Below, piece after piece: positions 1 through 5,492 of a stretch of DNA of 5,592 bases. The translations under genes and the position numbers were made by a program. Numbering within the stretch: the first letter of the stretch is position 1; each line of letters starts with the position of its first letter. Origin of the DNA: Eubacterium sp. (lineage in GTDB: Bacteria; Bacillota; Clostridia; Peptostreptococcales; Anaerovoracaceae); contig JAFOKI010000035.1 of the NCBI GenBank assembly GCA_017419895.1, forward strand, positions 1 through 5,592. Reading direction: 5' to 3'. Below the pieces are notes generated by a model. That model was not told where the DNA came from and made no database searches. It worked only from the letters and a program-made list of their open reading frames with translations.

Positions 1-291
1 CGACGCGTCACGAATCATGTCCATTTCTTCTTCAGTCTGGCCTGTCGTGCACACTATGACCGGAAGATTCTTCGCGATGCAGTAATCCATGAGCGTACGC
101 GTTCCAAGATGATTCGAGAAGTCGATCACTATATCGGCTTCACCCTCGAACTCAGCGAGGGATTTGAGTGTGCCGTCATTTCCTGTGAAATCAACTCTTC
201 CGACAGTCTCGAGCACATCGTCTTTTTCGATGACTCCAGCGAGGACTTTTCCCATCGCGCCTGCAGCGCCGTTTATTATGACTCTGATCAT
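1..291 (-). CDS. dapB: 4-hydroxy-tetrahydrodipicolinate reductase DapB, N-terminal part (cut by window edge)
   Basis: Only the first 97 codons are in the window; the gene continues past the left edge. DapB uses NAD(P)H to reduce the product of DapA to tetrahydrodipicolinate in the cytoplasmic lysine/diaminopimelate pathway. The start MIRVIINGAAGAMGK carries the Rossmann glycine motif (G8, G11, M13, G14). A later segment VIDFS (residues 55-59) and VCTTG (80-84) match the conserved DapB strands around the cofactor, where most members have GTTG. The ATG overlaps the dapA stop codon as ATGA, which suggests translational coupling, and a purine-rich AAAGG lies inside the end of dapA. The catalytic histidine/lysine region and the C-terminal domain lie outside the window, so an intact gene cannot be confirmed. 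Identity is well supported by motifs and by position after dapA. Confidence 0.93.
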   Translation of the reverse strand, partial: MIRVIINGAAGAMGKVLAGVIEKDDVLETVGRVDFTGNDGTLKSLAEFEGEADIVIDFSNHLGTRTLMDYCIAKNLPVIVCTTGQTEEEMDMIRDAS

Positions 292-1178
292 ACCGCTAGA
301 CCTACCTTTCTCATTTCAGCAAGCAGATTCTGATAATGATCTTCTTCCATCGGGTAGAGCGGGCCTCTGAGCGCGTTCTCACAGAATCCCATTGCAGCGC
401 ATGCAGCTTTTACTGGAACCGGATTGACTTCAGAGAAGAGCGCCTTGACGAGCTGAGTATATTTCAACTGGAGCGCGAGGGAGCCCTTGATGTCTCCGTC
501 AAACCACAGCTGGCACATGTCATGCGTTTCCTGCGGAACGACGTTTCCGAGGACTGAGATAACTCCGATACCGCCGCAGGCGAGGAGGGGAACTATCTGG
601 TCGTCGTTTCCGGAGTAAAGGTCGAGTCTTCCTTCCGTTCTCTGTACTGTTTCAACGATCTTTGCGATATCGTTGTTTGCTTCCTTGGTCGCGACGATGT
701 TCTCGTGATCCGCGAGCTTCTCGTATGTTTTCGGCTCGATATTGATGCTCGTTCTTCCGGGTACGTTGTAGACGATGACCGGCACTGTCGCACAGTCAGC
801 ATATTCAGAGAAGTATCTGACGAGACCGGTCTGTGGGGTCTTGTTGTAATAAGGCGTAACCGCGAGGATTCCGTCAACTCCCGCTTCACATGCCATTCTC
901 GTAAGGTTGACACCGTGAGCGAGGTCATTGCTTCCCGTGCATCCTACAACCGGAATACGGCCGTTTACGCGTTCAACGCAGTAGCTGATGACTTCGATGT
1001 GCTCTTTGTCGTTCAGCGTTGCGCATTCGCCTGTTGTTGCGGCTGCTACTATTGCGTCCGCTCCGTTCTCGATCTGCCAGTCGATGAGTTTGCCATAGCT
1101 TTCGAAGTCAACTCTTCCGTCCTGAAACATCGGGGTAATGATTGCTGTTCCGCATCCTGTAAAAATTCTCTTCTTCAT
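288..1178 (-). CDS. dapA: 4-hydroxy-tetrahydrodipicolinate synthase DapA
   Basis: DapA condenses pyruvate with L-aspartate-4-semialdehyde, the first committed step towards lysine and meso-diaminopimelate, in the cytoplasm. The 296-residue length is normal for this TIM-barrel family. Visible active-site features are T48-T49 in ATTGE, Y111 in PYYN, Y137 and R142 in YNVPGRT, and the Schiff-base lysine K165 in ATKEA. The glycine-rich segment 202-211 (GGIGVISVLG) follows. R142, which in DapA binds the semialdehyde carboxylate, favours DapA over sialate lyase-type relatives. The usual GTTGE motif reads ATTGE (A47) and is followed by Cys52, a mild oddity. The start is fixed by an AAGGAGG site 8 bases upstream. 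The gene lies behind a lysine riboswitch and terminator and overlaps dapB by four bases, so both should be repressed by lysine. Confidence 0.97.
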   Translation of the reverse strand: MKKRIFTGCGTAIITPMFQDGRVDFESYGKLIDWQIENGADAIVAAATTGECATLNDKEHIEVISYCVERVNGRIPVVGCTGSNDLAHGVNLTRMACEAGVDGILAVTPYYNKTPQTGLVRYFSEYADCATVPVIVYNVPGRTSINIEPKTYEKLADHENIVATKEANNDIAKIVETVQRTEGRLDLYSGNDDQIVPLLACGGIGVISVLGNVVPQETHDMCQLWFDGDIKGSLALQLKYTQLVKALFSEVNPVPVKAACAAMGFCENALRGPLYPMEEDHYQNLLAEMRKVGLAV

Positions 1179-1186
1179 TTTGGACT

Positions 1187-1193
1187 CCTCCTT
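1187..1193 (-). promoter_or_regulatory. Shine-Dalgarno site of dapA
   Basis: On the minus strand this reads AAGGAGG, a near-perfect anti-16S match, with 8 bases to the dapA ATG. It fixes the dapA start. It lies about ten bases downstream of the leader hairpin at 1204-1227. Confidence 0.9.
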
Positions 1194-1203
1194 GGTTTCC
1201 TGT

Positions 1204-1227
1204 CCGCAGCATGTTCTTTAGCTGCGG
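1204..1227 (-). other. Leader hairpin between the riboswitch terminator and dapA
   Basis: CCGCAGC and GCTGCGG form a perfect 7-bp GC-rich stem around a 10-base loop. In the mRNA the stem ends about ten bases before the dapA Shine-Dalgarno site. There is no T-run after it, so it is not an intrinsic terminator. A weaker CGCC/GGCG hairpin with a 4-base loop (1230-1241) lies just upstream in the transcript. It could stabilise the read-through mRNA or affect ribosome access; neither is shown. Confidence 0.6.
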
Positions 1228-1277
1228 CGCGCCTTGTGGCGACTTGGTGATAATGACAGCTAGCTTGAGATGATCCA

Positions 1278-1313
1278 GAAAGAAAAAGGGAGCTTTGCGC
1301 GGACGCAGCTCCC
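1278..1313 (-). terminator. Intrinsic terminator of the dapA lysine riboswitch
   Basis: In the transcript GGGAGCT pairs with AGCTCCC around a 12-base GC-rich loop, followed by TTTTTCTTT. It lies about 57 bases after the 3' arm of riboswitch stem P1 and before dapA, the usual place for an L-box expression platform. Two segments could be captured by the riboswitch 3' arm to form an antiterminator: GCTCC (1289-1293) can pair with GGAGC (1377-1381), and TCCGC (1299-1303) can pair with GCGGA (1379-1383). The antiterminator is inferred and was not folded. Confidence 0.87.
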
Positions 1314-1370
1314 TGATACTCTTCTCATCACACACTTACGGCTCTCGCCGATTCGATGGTGCATATCAAT

Positions 1371-1531
1371 GATAGCGCTCCGCATCTTTCTGCGACAGTC
1401 AGACGGATCTTATTCCGCCTGCCCAGCAAGACCGCCATACAGCTCGGTCCGACTTCGGCGTTTGTCCCTTTCCCGGCATCGGCGCTGTACCGCTTTGGTG
1501 CCGTTACTGATGACGAAACGCATCCTCTATC
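1371..1531 (-). promoter_or_regulatory. Lysine riboswitch (L box) controlling dapA-dapB
   Basis: The minus-strand leader carries the L-box core in the right order. GATAGAGG (1524-1531) forms the 5' side of P1. It is followed by AGTA, then GGGAAAGGGA and CGCCGAAG (1453-1460), then TTGCTGGGC (1421-1429), then CTGTC (1394-1398). The aptamer closes with GCGCTATC (from 1371). GATAG (1527-1531) pairs with CTATC (1371-1375) to close P1. The length of about 161 nt fits the class. Known members bind lysine and repress lysine synthesis or transport genes, which matches the dapA-dapB genes downstream. Between aptamer and terminator lies a small CGGC-GAGA-GCCG stem (1339-1350) with a GNRA-type loop. Identification is by recalled consensus, not by a covariance model. 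Confidence 0.93.
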
Positions 1532-1545
1532 TCAATTTGTACACT

Positions 1546-1574
1546 AATATATTATGGTTTCGTGGTTTTGTCAA
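1546..1574 (-). promoter_or_regulatory. Sigma-A type promoter of the dapA-dapB operon
   Basis: On the minus strand a perfect -35 TTGACA (1569-1574) is followed by 17 bases and then TATATT (1546-1551), 5 of 6 to consensus. Transcription should begin near 1538-1540, a few bases before the riboswitch P1 stem. A/T-rich DNA behind the -35 (1578-1593) may act as an UP element. Confidence 0.88.
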
Positions 1575-1577
1575 GAG

Positions 1578-1593
1578 AAAAAACATGTTTTTT
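1578..1593. repeat. Perfect A/T-rich palindrome behind the dapA promoter
   Basis: Six A residues, CATG and six T residues make a perfect 16-base palindrome ending three bases from the dapA -35 box. It may be a protein site, an UP element, or simply a curved A/T tract. The position is suggestive, but no regulator can be named. Confidence 0.45.
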
Positions 1594-1601
1594 ATGAATT
1601 T

Positions 1602-1620
1602 TTTGTTGGTATCCAACAAA
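1602..1620. promoter_or_regulatory. Perfect 8-bp inverted repeat, candidate operator between dapA and pgeF
   Basis: TTTGTTGG and CCAACAAA are perfect inverted arms around TAT. No T-run follows on either strand, so it is not an intrinsic terminator. It lies 27 bases upstream of the dapA -35 and 87 bases before the pgeF start. The size and symmetry fit a dimeric repressor or activator site. The regulator is unknown. Confidence 0.5.
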
Positions 1621-1633
1621 GTAGCTGCTCGCT

Positions 1634-1662
1634 TTGCAGTTATGGCTGATATGTGGTATCTA
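1634..1662 (+). promoter_or_regulatory. Possible promoter of pgeF (weak)
   Basis: TTGCAG (1634-1639), a 17-base spacer and TATCTA (1657-1662) have the right geometry, with a TGG just before the -10 that could act as an extended -10. The -10 matches consensus at only three positions. It is the best candidate in the gap before pgeF, but it is not secure. Confidence 0.35.
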
Positions 1663-1707
1663 TTTTAGTAGTAAGTCTGTGATAACTCTTGATCATAAAG
1701 GAATGAT

Positions 1708-2622
1708 ATGGACGATCCTAAAGTAAAAACAGGAAGTGTGATCCGGACATGGAGAAATGGCGGAAAGGTATCCGCCGAACTTGTTCGCTATGCCAATGAT
1801 GACGGGAGCCTGATCGAGGTGCTGGAATTTCCGGCGCTCAGAGAAACAGGCATAGTGAGGCATTTATTCACTACCAGAGTCGGCGGAGTCAGCACGGACT
1901 ATCTCACTTCAATGAACCTTGGCTGGGACAGGGGCGACGATAACGCGAATGTCGCCGAGAATTTTCGCCGTTCGCTCGGTGTGATAGGCGCGGCGGGCGA
2001 CATGTGTGTCTGTACAAAGCAGACGCATACCACAAATATCCGCGAAGCTGTAAAGGCTGATGCGGGAAAAGGCGTAACGGTCCCGCGTGACTACACTGAT
2101 ATCGACGGGTTGGTGACAGACGAACCCGGGCTTGTGATAGCGGCATTCGGTGCGGACTGCGTTCCGATTTATTTTGTCGATCCGGTCAGGAGAGCGATCG
2201 GAATCAGCCACTCGGGATGGAAGGGGACCGTAAACCGCATGGGCGCCGTAACTGTTCGGGAATTGACTGAAAAGTACGGAACCGATCCCGCAGATCTGGT
2301 ATGCGTGATCGGACCTTCTATTTGCAGGGATTGCTATGAGGTGAGCGATGATGTCGCAAGCCGGTTCAGACAGGAATTCTCCGGGCATGTAGGCGAGATA
2401 ATGGATAAGGAGGAGGGTACAGAAGGGCTTACCGGAGGTCCCAGGTATCTTCTCGACCTTTGGGCGACGAACACGATCATCCTGATCGAAGCGGGCGTTA
2501 AGCCAGAGAATATAACGATTTCCGGAGTTTGTACGTGCTGCGAGCGCGAACTGCTTTTTTCACATCGCGCAACAAAGGGTGTGCGCGGAAACAACGGCGG
2601 TTACCTGATGCTCGAGCCGTGA
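1708..2622 (+). CDS. pgeF: PgeF/YfiH-family peptidoglycan editing protein (polyphenol oxidase family)
   Basis: This 304-residue protein belongs to the YfiH/DUF152 family. In E. coli the family member PgeF hydrolyses UDP-MurNAc wrongly loaded with L-serine in place of L-alanine. Older annotations call it laccase or polyphenol oxidase, and some relatives act on purine nucleosides. Family landmarks appear in order: FTTRVGGVS (54-62), KQTH (104-107), ADCVPI (149-154), HSGWKGT (168-174), GPSICRDCYEV (202-212), DLWATN (250-255) and CTCCE (275-279) with FSHR (284-287). The expected metal/catalytic set is H107, C151 and H168, and the C-to-H spacing of 17 equals that recalled for E. coli YfiH. The protein is longer than most members, with about 40 residues before the usual start of similarity. 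AAAGGA lies 5 bases before the ATG. The gene is divergent from dapA and ends before a bidirectional terminator. The exact substrate here is inferred. Confidence 0.9.
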   Translation: MDDPKVKTGSVIRTWRNGGKVSAELVRYANDDGSLIEVLEFPALRETGIVRHLFTTRVGGVSTDYLTSMNLGWDRGDDNANVAENFRRSLGVIGAAGDMCVCTKQTHTTNIREAVKADAGKGVTVPRDYTDIDGLVTDEPGLVIAAFGADCVPIYFVDPVRRAIGISHSGWKGTVNRMGAVTVRELTEKYGTDPADLVCVIGPSICRDCYEVSDDVASRFRQEFSGHVGEIMDKEEGTEGLTGGPRYLLDLWATNTIILIEAGVKPENITISGVCTCCERELLFSHRATKGVRGNNGGYLMLEP

Positions 2623-2645
2623 TTCAATCAAAAAATCAACCGATA

Positions 2646-2681
2646 AAAAATCCCTTTCCCGAATTTGGGAAAGGGATTTTT
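2646..2681. terminator. Bidirectional intrinsic terminator between pgeF and the symporter gene
   Basis: AAAAATCCCTTTCCC and its exact complement form a 15-bp stem around the 6-base loop GAATTT. On the plus strand it ends in TTTTT, 23 bases after the pgeF stop. On the minus strand the T-run is TTTTTT and follows the symporter gene. It therefore serves both convergent genes. Confidence 0.93.
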
Positions 2682-2697
2682 GTAAACAGTTTTATGT

Positions 2698-2720
2698 GAC
2701 AAAAGAATTGTATTTTTGTC
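2698..2720. repeat. A/T-rich inverted repeat after the symporter stop
   Basis: GACAAAA (2698-2704) and TTTTGTC (2714-2720) are perfect 7-bp arms around a 9-base loop. The repeat sits between the symporter stop and the main terminator. It is probably a weak 3' mRNA hairpin and has no other visible role. Confidence 0.4.
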
Positions 2721-2730
2721 GCTTTTTGCT

Positions 2731-4275
2731 TTACTCCGCGTCGCTGAGTGCTTCTCTCTGGGAAACGAGAACTTTCTTCTCGTAGCATGAGAACGCGCCT
2801 TCGACGAGTTCCGGAGAAGGCTTTGTTGAGAAAAGTGAGACCACCGGAACGATCACGAGACCCGCGAGCATGCAGAACGCGCCGCAGTTGATCGGCGACT
2901 GAATGATTGCAGGGAAGCTCGGACGGAACATAACGTTCGCGAGCATCACTACTGTTGAGAAAATGAAGCACGTCCAGCAACCCATCTTTGTAGTCTTTTT
3001 CCAGTAGAGCCCGTACATGAACGGCGCGAGGAATGCGCCTGCGAGCGCTCCCCATGAAACACCCATGAGCTGGGCGATGAATGTGACGTTTGATTTGTAC
3101 TGTATCAGAGCGATGACGACTGAGATCAGTATGAAAACGACTATAAGAACGCGCATCAGCCTGACCTGGCGTTTCTCATCCATATCCTTTATTATATGGC
3201 CTTTTATCATATCGAGCGTCAGTGTTGAGCTGGACGCGAGAACGAGTGAAGACAGTGTGGACATGGAAGCCGACATTACGAGGACGACGACTATCGCGAT
3301 GAGAATGTCGGGAAGTCCTGAAAGCATAGTCGGAACGATCGCGTCGAAACCTTCGGCAGCGACATCGACTTTGTCGGAGAAAAGACGGCCGAATCCGCCG
3401 AGGAAATAGCATCCGCCGGCAACGATGAACGCAAAGAACGTCGAAATGACCGTACCGGTCTCGATAGCTTTTTCACTTCTGATCGCGTAGAATTTCTGGA
3501 CCATCTGCGGGAGACCCCATGTACCGAGTGATGTCAGGATGACAACGCCTAGCAGGTTAAGGGGATCCGGTCCGAAGAATGAGTTGAATATACCCGGAGT
3601 TTCTGAAACATTTGAATCGGAGATACGTGACAGCCCATCGAGCGCAGCAATGAAGCCGCCCTGACTCTTGAGCACCGCAACGACAACAGCGCAGATGCCG
3701 AACAGCATGATCAGCCCCTGGATGAAATCGTTGATAGCTGTCGCCATGTACCCGCCGGCAATTACATATATACCTGTAAGTATCGCCATTGCGATGACGC
3801 ATACGGAATAATCGATGTTGAAAGCCATCCCGAACAGTCTTGAAAGACCGTTATAAAGTGAAGCTGTGTACGGGATTAGGAATATGAATGTGATGACCGA
3901 CGCCGCGATCTTGAGCGGTTCGTCCTGAAAACGTTTACCGAAGAACTCAGGCATCGTGGCGGAGTCGAGATGCTGTGTCATGATCCTGGTACGTCTTCCC
4001 AGAACGACCCAGGCCAACAGTGATCCGATAAGAGCATTTCCGATACCGACCCATGTCGCGGCTATACCGTACTTCCATCCGAACTGTCCGGCGTATCCTA
4101 CAAAGATTACAGCCGAGAAATACGATGTTCCGTACGCGAATGCCGTGAGCCACGGTCCGACGGTGCGTCCGCCTAAAACAAAACCGTTAACGTCTGTTGA
4201 ATTCTTTCTGCAGTACAGGCCTATTCCTATCATTACAGCGAAGAACAGTACCAGCAGCAGTATCTTGAGAAACAT
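2731..4275 (-). CDS. PutP-like sodium:solute symporter (SSF/SLC5 family), substrate unknown
   Basis: This 514-residue integral membrane protein has about 13 hydrophobic segments, the first at residues 2-21, and a short polar tail from about 484. That is the usual layout of the sodium:solute symporter family, which couples inward Na+ flow to solute uptake. GGRTVGPWLTAF (35-46) and FFGKRFQDE (111-119) resemble E. coli PutP segments, as does the GGYMATAINDFIQG stretch (174-187). S339 and T340 in MSTLSS correspond to the PutP Na+-site pair S340/T341, so sodium coupling is likely. PutP Asp55 is replaced by Y52, so proline is not a safe assignment. The start has AAAGG 11 bases upstream. The gene has its own promoter and ends at a bidirectional terminator. 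No neighbouring enzyme points to a substrate. Confidence 0.92.
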   Translation of the reverse strand: MFLKILLLVLFFAVMIGIGLYCRKNSTDVNGFVLGGRTVGPWLTAFAYGTSYFSAVIFVGYAGQFGWKYGIAATWVGIGNALIGSLLAWVVLGRRTRIMTQHLDSATMPEFFGKRFQDEPLKIAASVITFIFLIPYTASLYNGLSRLFGMAFNIDYSVCVIAMAILTGIYVIAGGYMATAINDFIQGLIMLFGICAVVVAVLKSQGGFIAALDGLSRISDSNVSETPGIFNSFFGPDPLNLLGVVILTSLGTWGLPQMVQKFYAIRSEKAIETGTVISTFFAFIVAGGCYFLGGFGRLFSDKVDVAAEGFDAIVPTMLSGLPDILIAIVVVLVMSASMSTLSSLVLASSSTLTLDMIKGHIIKDMDEKRQVRLMRVLIVVFILISVVIALIQYKSNVTFIAQLMGVSWGALAGAFLAPFMYGLYWKKTTKMGCWTCFIFSTVVMLANVMFRPSFPAIIQSPINCGAFCMLAGLVIVPVVSLFSTKPSPELVEGAFSCYEKKVLVSQREALSDAE

Positions 4276-4332
4276 AACTGATTAAACCTTTCCTTTAACT
4301 TAAATCCCAATATGAGTGCATTACAGTGCTAC

Positions 4333-4361
4333 AGTATAACGCATTTGAAACAACCGTTCAA
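4333..4361 (-). promoter_or_regulatory. Promoter of the symporter gene
   Basis: On the minus strand TTGAAC (4356-4361), a 17-base spacer and TATACT (4333-4338) give a good sigma-A promoter. The leader to the ATG is about 50 nt. TTGAA and TTCAA arms (4345-4349 and 4357-4361) overlap the -35 and spacer, and TACAGT occurs twice (4322-4327 and 4330-4335) across the -10 and start region. Either could be a regulator site. Confidence 0.8.
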
Positions 4362-4397
4362 GAAATATAATTCATTTTTGCGCAATAAGACAGAATA

Positions 4398-4428
4398 ATA
4401 AAAAAACTGCCGCGCAGAGCGGCAGTTT
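4398..4428 (-). terminator. Intrinsic terminator of the radical SAM gene
   Basis: In the minus-strand transcript AAACTGCCGC pairs with GCGGCAGTTT around a 5-base loop, followed by a run of T residues interrupted by A. It begins 20 bases after the stop codon. A small palindrome (ACATTT/AAATGT, 4433-4446) lies between stop and stem. This separates the radical SAM gene from the symporter gene. Confidence 0.92.
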
Positions 4429-4448
4429 ATGTACATTTACAAATGTGA

Positions 4449-5345
4449 TCAGTATGCCATTTCGTCGAGGTGACCTTCTATGACGCGCAGGTCATACGGT
4501 TCAAACACAACATTTTTATATCCCGTAAGGTCGAGTACTGTGTCATCCCAGTCTGAGCGGATCTCACCGTTCTGCTTGATTATGATATCGTACAGGATGT
4601 CATAGGTCACGCCGTTTTCGTCCGTTTCAACGATCGTGCTGTACGGAAGAGTCTTGTGATATGTGAGTTCGAGACCGTTATAGTCAAAATGGAATCCGCA
4701 GCGCATGCGGCATCCGTCGAGACCTCTATATTCCGCGATTTTGTGAAGGTCGTGCAGGATCTTGTCGTTCTCCTGGTCATAAAGGTTTTCCGGAGTCGTC
4801 GCGGTGTAGTCGAAACGGAACTGTACCGGGATGTTGTAAGGTATCCAACGCTCGAGATACTGGGGAAGCTTCTCAGCGGGATATTCTTTATAAAGCACGC
4901 AGTTGACGCGTCTTCTTACAGGAAGAGCGGCAAGAAGCTCGTCCGGTGATTCCTCGACGTATTTCACGAGGTGACGCGATATGTTGATGCAAGTGATCTT
5001 ATCTTTGTTCTTTTCGGCAAAGTCAATGATATCCTGCTCGGTCTGGCCTTCGAACACCGGAAGAGTAGTGTTGATGAATACTCTGTGAGTGGAGGGAACG
5101 GCATCGAGGAGTTCCTGGAGAGCATGTCTGTTTGCAAACGGCTCGCCGCCTGTAAACACGAAATCGCATTTCGGTGTGAGCGCGTCCATGACCTTGATGG
5201 ATCTCAGGATCTCGTCCATATTGAACCATGATGTATCGGCGTATTCGCCTTTGTTGATGCAGAACGGACAGTGGTTCCCGCAGTCATACGGAACGAATAC
5301 TGTGACGGTCGCTCCGCCTGCGCGGGTTTTATAAGGGTTTTTCAT
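4449..5345 (-). CDS. Radical SAM domain protein of unknown function
   Basis: Residue numbers count from an upstream ATG at 5363. The radical SAM signature is CGNHCPFC, with cluster cysteines C28, C32 and C35. It is followed by TGGEP (71-75), the S-adenosylmethionine-binding motif. Such enzymes use a 4Fe-4S cluster to make a 5'-deoxyadenosyl radical. The C-terminal part is not a family I recognise. It contains a CRMRC pair (C218, C222) that might bind metal, but too few cysteines are clustered for a confident second cluster. I chose M7 (position 5345) as the start, giving 298 residues, because AAAGG lies 10 bases before it. The ATG at 5363 overlaps that ribosome site and has none of its own. 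It has its own promoter and terminator, and no substrate peptide or partner gene is adjacent. The fold is clear; the reaction and substrate are unknown. Confidence 0.88.
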   Translation of the reverse strand: MKNPYKTRAGGATVTVFVPYDCGNHCPFCINKGEYADTSWFNMDEILRSIKVMDALTPKCDFVFTGGEPFANRHALQELLDAVPSTHRVFINTTLPVFEGQTEQDIIDFAEKNKDKITCINISRHLVKYVEESPDELLAALPVRRRVNCVLYKEYPAEKLPQYLERWIPYNIPVQFRFDYTATTPENLYDQENDKILHDLHKIAEYRGLDGCRMRCGFHFDYNGLELTYHKTLPYSTIVETDENGVTYDILYDIIIKQNGEIRSDWDDTVLDLTGYKNVVFEPYDLRVIEGHLDEMAY

Positions 5346-5355
5346 TTTCAGTCGA

Positions 5356-5360
5356 CCTTT
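5356..5360 (-). promoter_or_regulatory. Shine-Dalgarno site deciding the radical SAM start
   Basis: On the minus strand AAAGG sits 10 bases before the ATG at 5345. It directly follows the alternative ATG at 5363, which would place the ribosome site inside the coding region. This favours the shorter protein. Confidence 0.65.
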
Positions 5361-5362
5361 CA

Positions 5363-5377
5363 TTATCAGTTTGATAA
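5363..5377. promoter_or_regulatory. Perfect inverted repeat in the radical SAM leader
   Basis: TTATCA and TGATAA are 6-bp arms around a 3-base centre, just downstream of the predicted transcription start and touching the upstream ATG. It could be an operator placed for roadblock repression, or a small mRNA hairpin next to the ribosome site. Confidence 0.45.
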
Positions 5378-5388
5378 ATAGCGCAACT

Positions 5389-5417
5389 ATTATACTACAA
5401 AGATTCTTCGATTACAA
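5389..5417 (-). promoter_or_regulatory. Promoter of the radical SAM gene
   Basis: On the minus strand TTGTAA (5412-5417), 17 bases and a perfect TATAAT (5389-5394) form a sigma-A promoter. Transcription should begin near 5382, giving a leader of about 37 nt to the chosen start. Confidence 0.82.
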
Positions 5418-5459
5418 CAATATACTTTTTTTAACAAATTCAGTAAGACTTGATAACAT

Positions 5460-5492
5460 CCGGCCTCATAAACAAAGCCGGCGCTCCGCGCC
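5460..5492. other. GC-rich structured island in the intergenic region
   Basis: CCGGC (5460-5464) and GCCGG (5477-5481) can form a 5-bp stem around 12 bases. The overlapping GGCGC (5480-5484) and GCGCC (5488-5492) form a tight hairpin with a 3-base loop. No T-run follows on either strand, so a terminator is unlikely. The patch stands out against A/T-rich surroundings. I see no reading frame or tRNA-like feature in it. Confidence 0.4.

Noticed and set aside
705..1250. Plus-strand 181-codon frame antisense to dapA
   Set aside because: It lies opposite the well-conserved dapA frame, shows no motif, and its ends match nothing. It is a shadow of dapA codon use.
1108..1335. Minus-strand 75-codon frame starting in the dapA leader, possibly a leader peptide
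   Set aside because: It spans the riboswitch terminator and runs out of frame into dapA. It has no clear ribosome site and no lysine-rich attenuator run. The structured RNA explains the region better.
1602..1620. TTTGTTGG/CCAACAAA repeat as a terminator for either divergent gene
   Set aside because: Both neighbouring genes start from this region and do not end in it, and no T-run follows the stem.
1270..1668. Plus-strand 132-codon frame opposite the riboswitch
   Set aside because: It is antisense to the lysine riboswitch and terminator, its protein is rich in arginine, serine and leucine as shadow frames often are, and it has no ribosome site or family motif.
1909..2388. Minus-strand 159-codon frame inside pgeF
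   Set aside because: It is antisense to the conserved PgeF core motifs and carries no recognisable protein signature or start signal.
2636..3055. Minus-strand 139-codon frame overlapping the symporter C-terminus
   Set aside because: It overlaps the symporter in another frame and reads through the bidirectional terminator stem. The long membrane protein frame is clearly the real one.
5460..5492. GC-rich hairpins as an intrinsic terminator or tRNA fragment
   Set aside because: No T-run follows on either strand, and no T-loop or acceptor-stem pattern was found.
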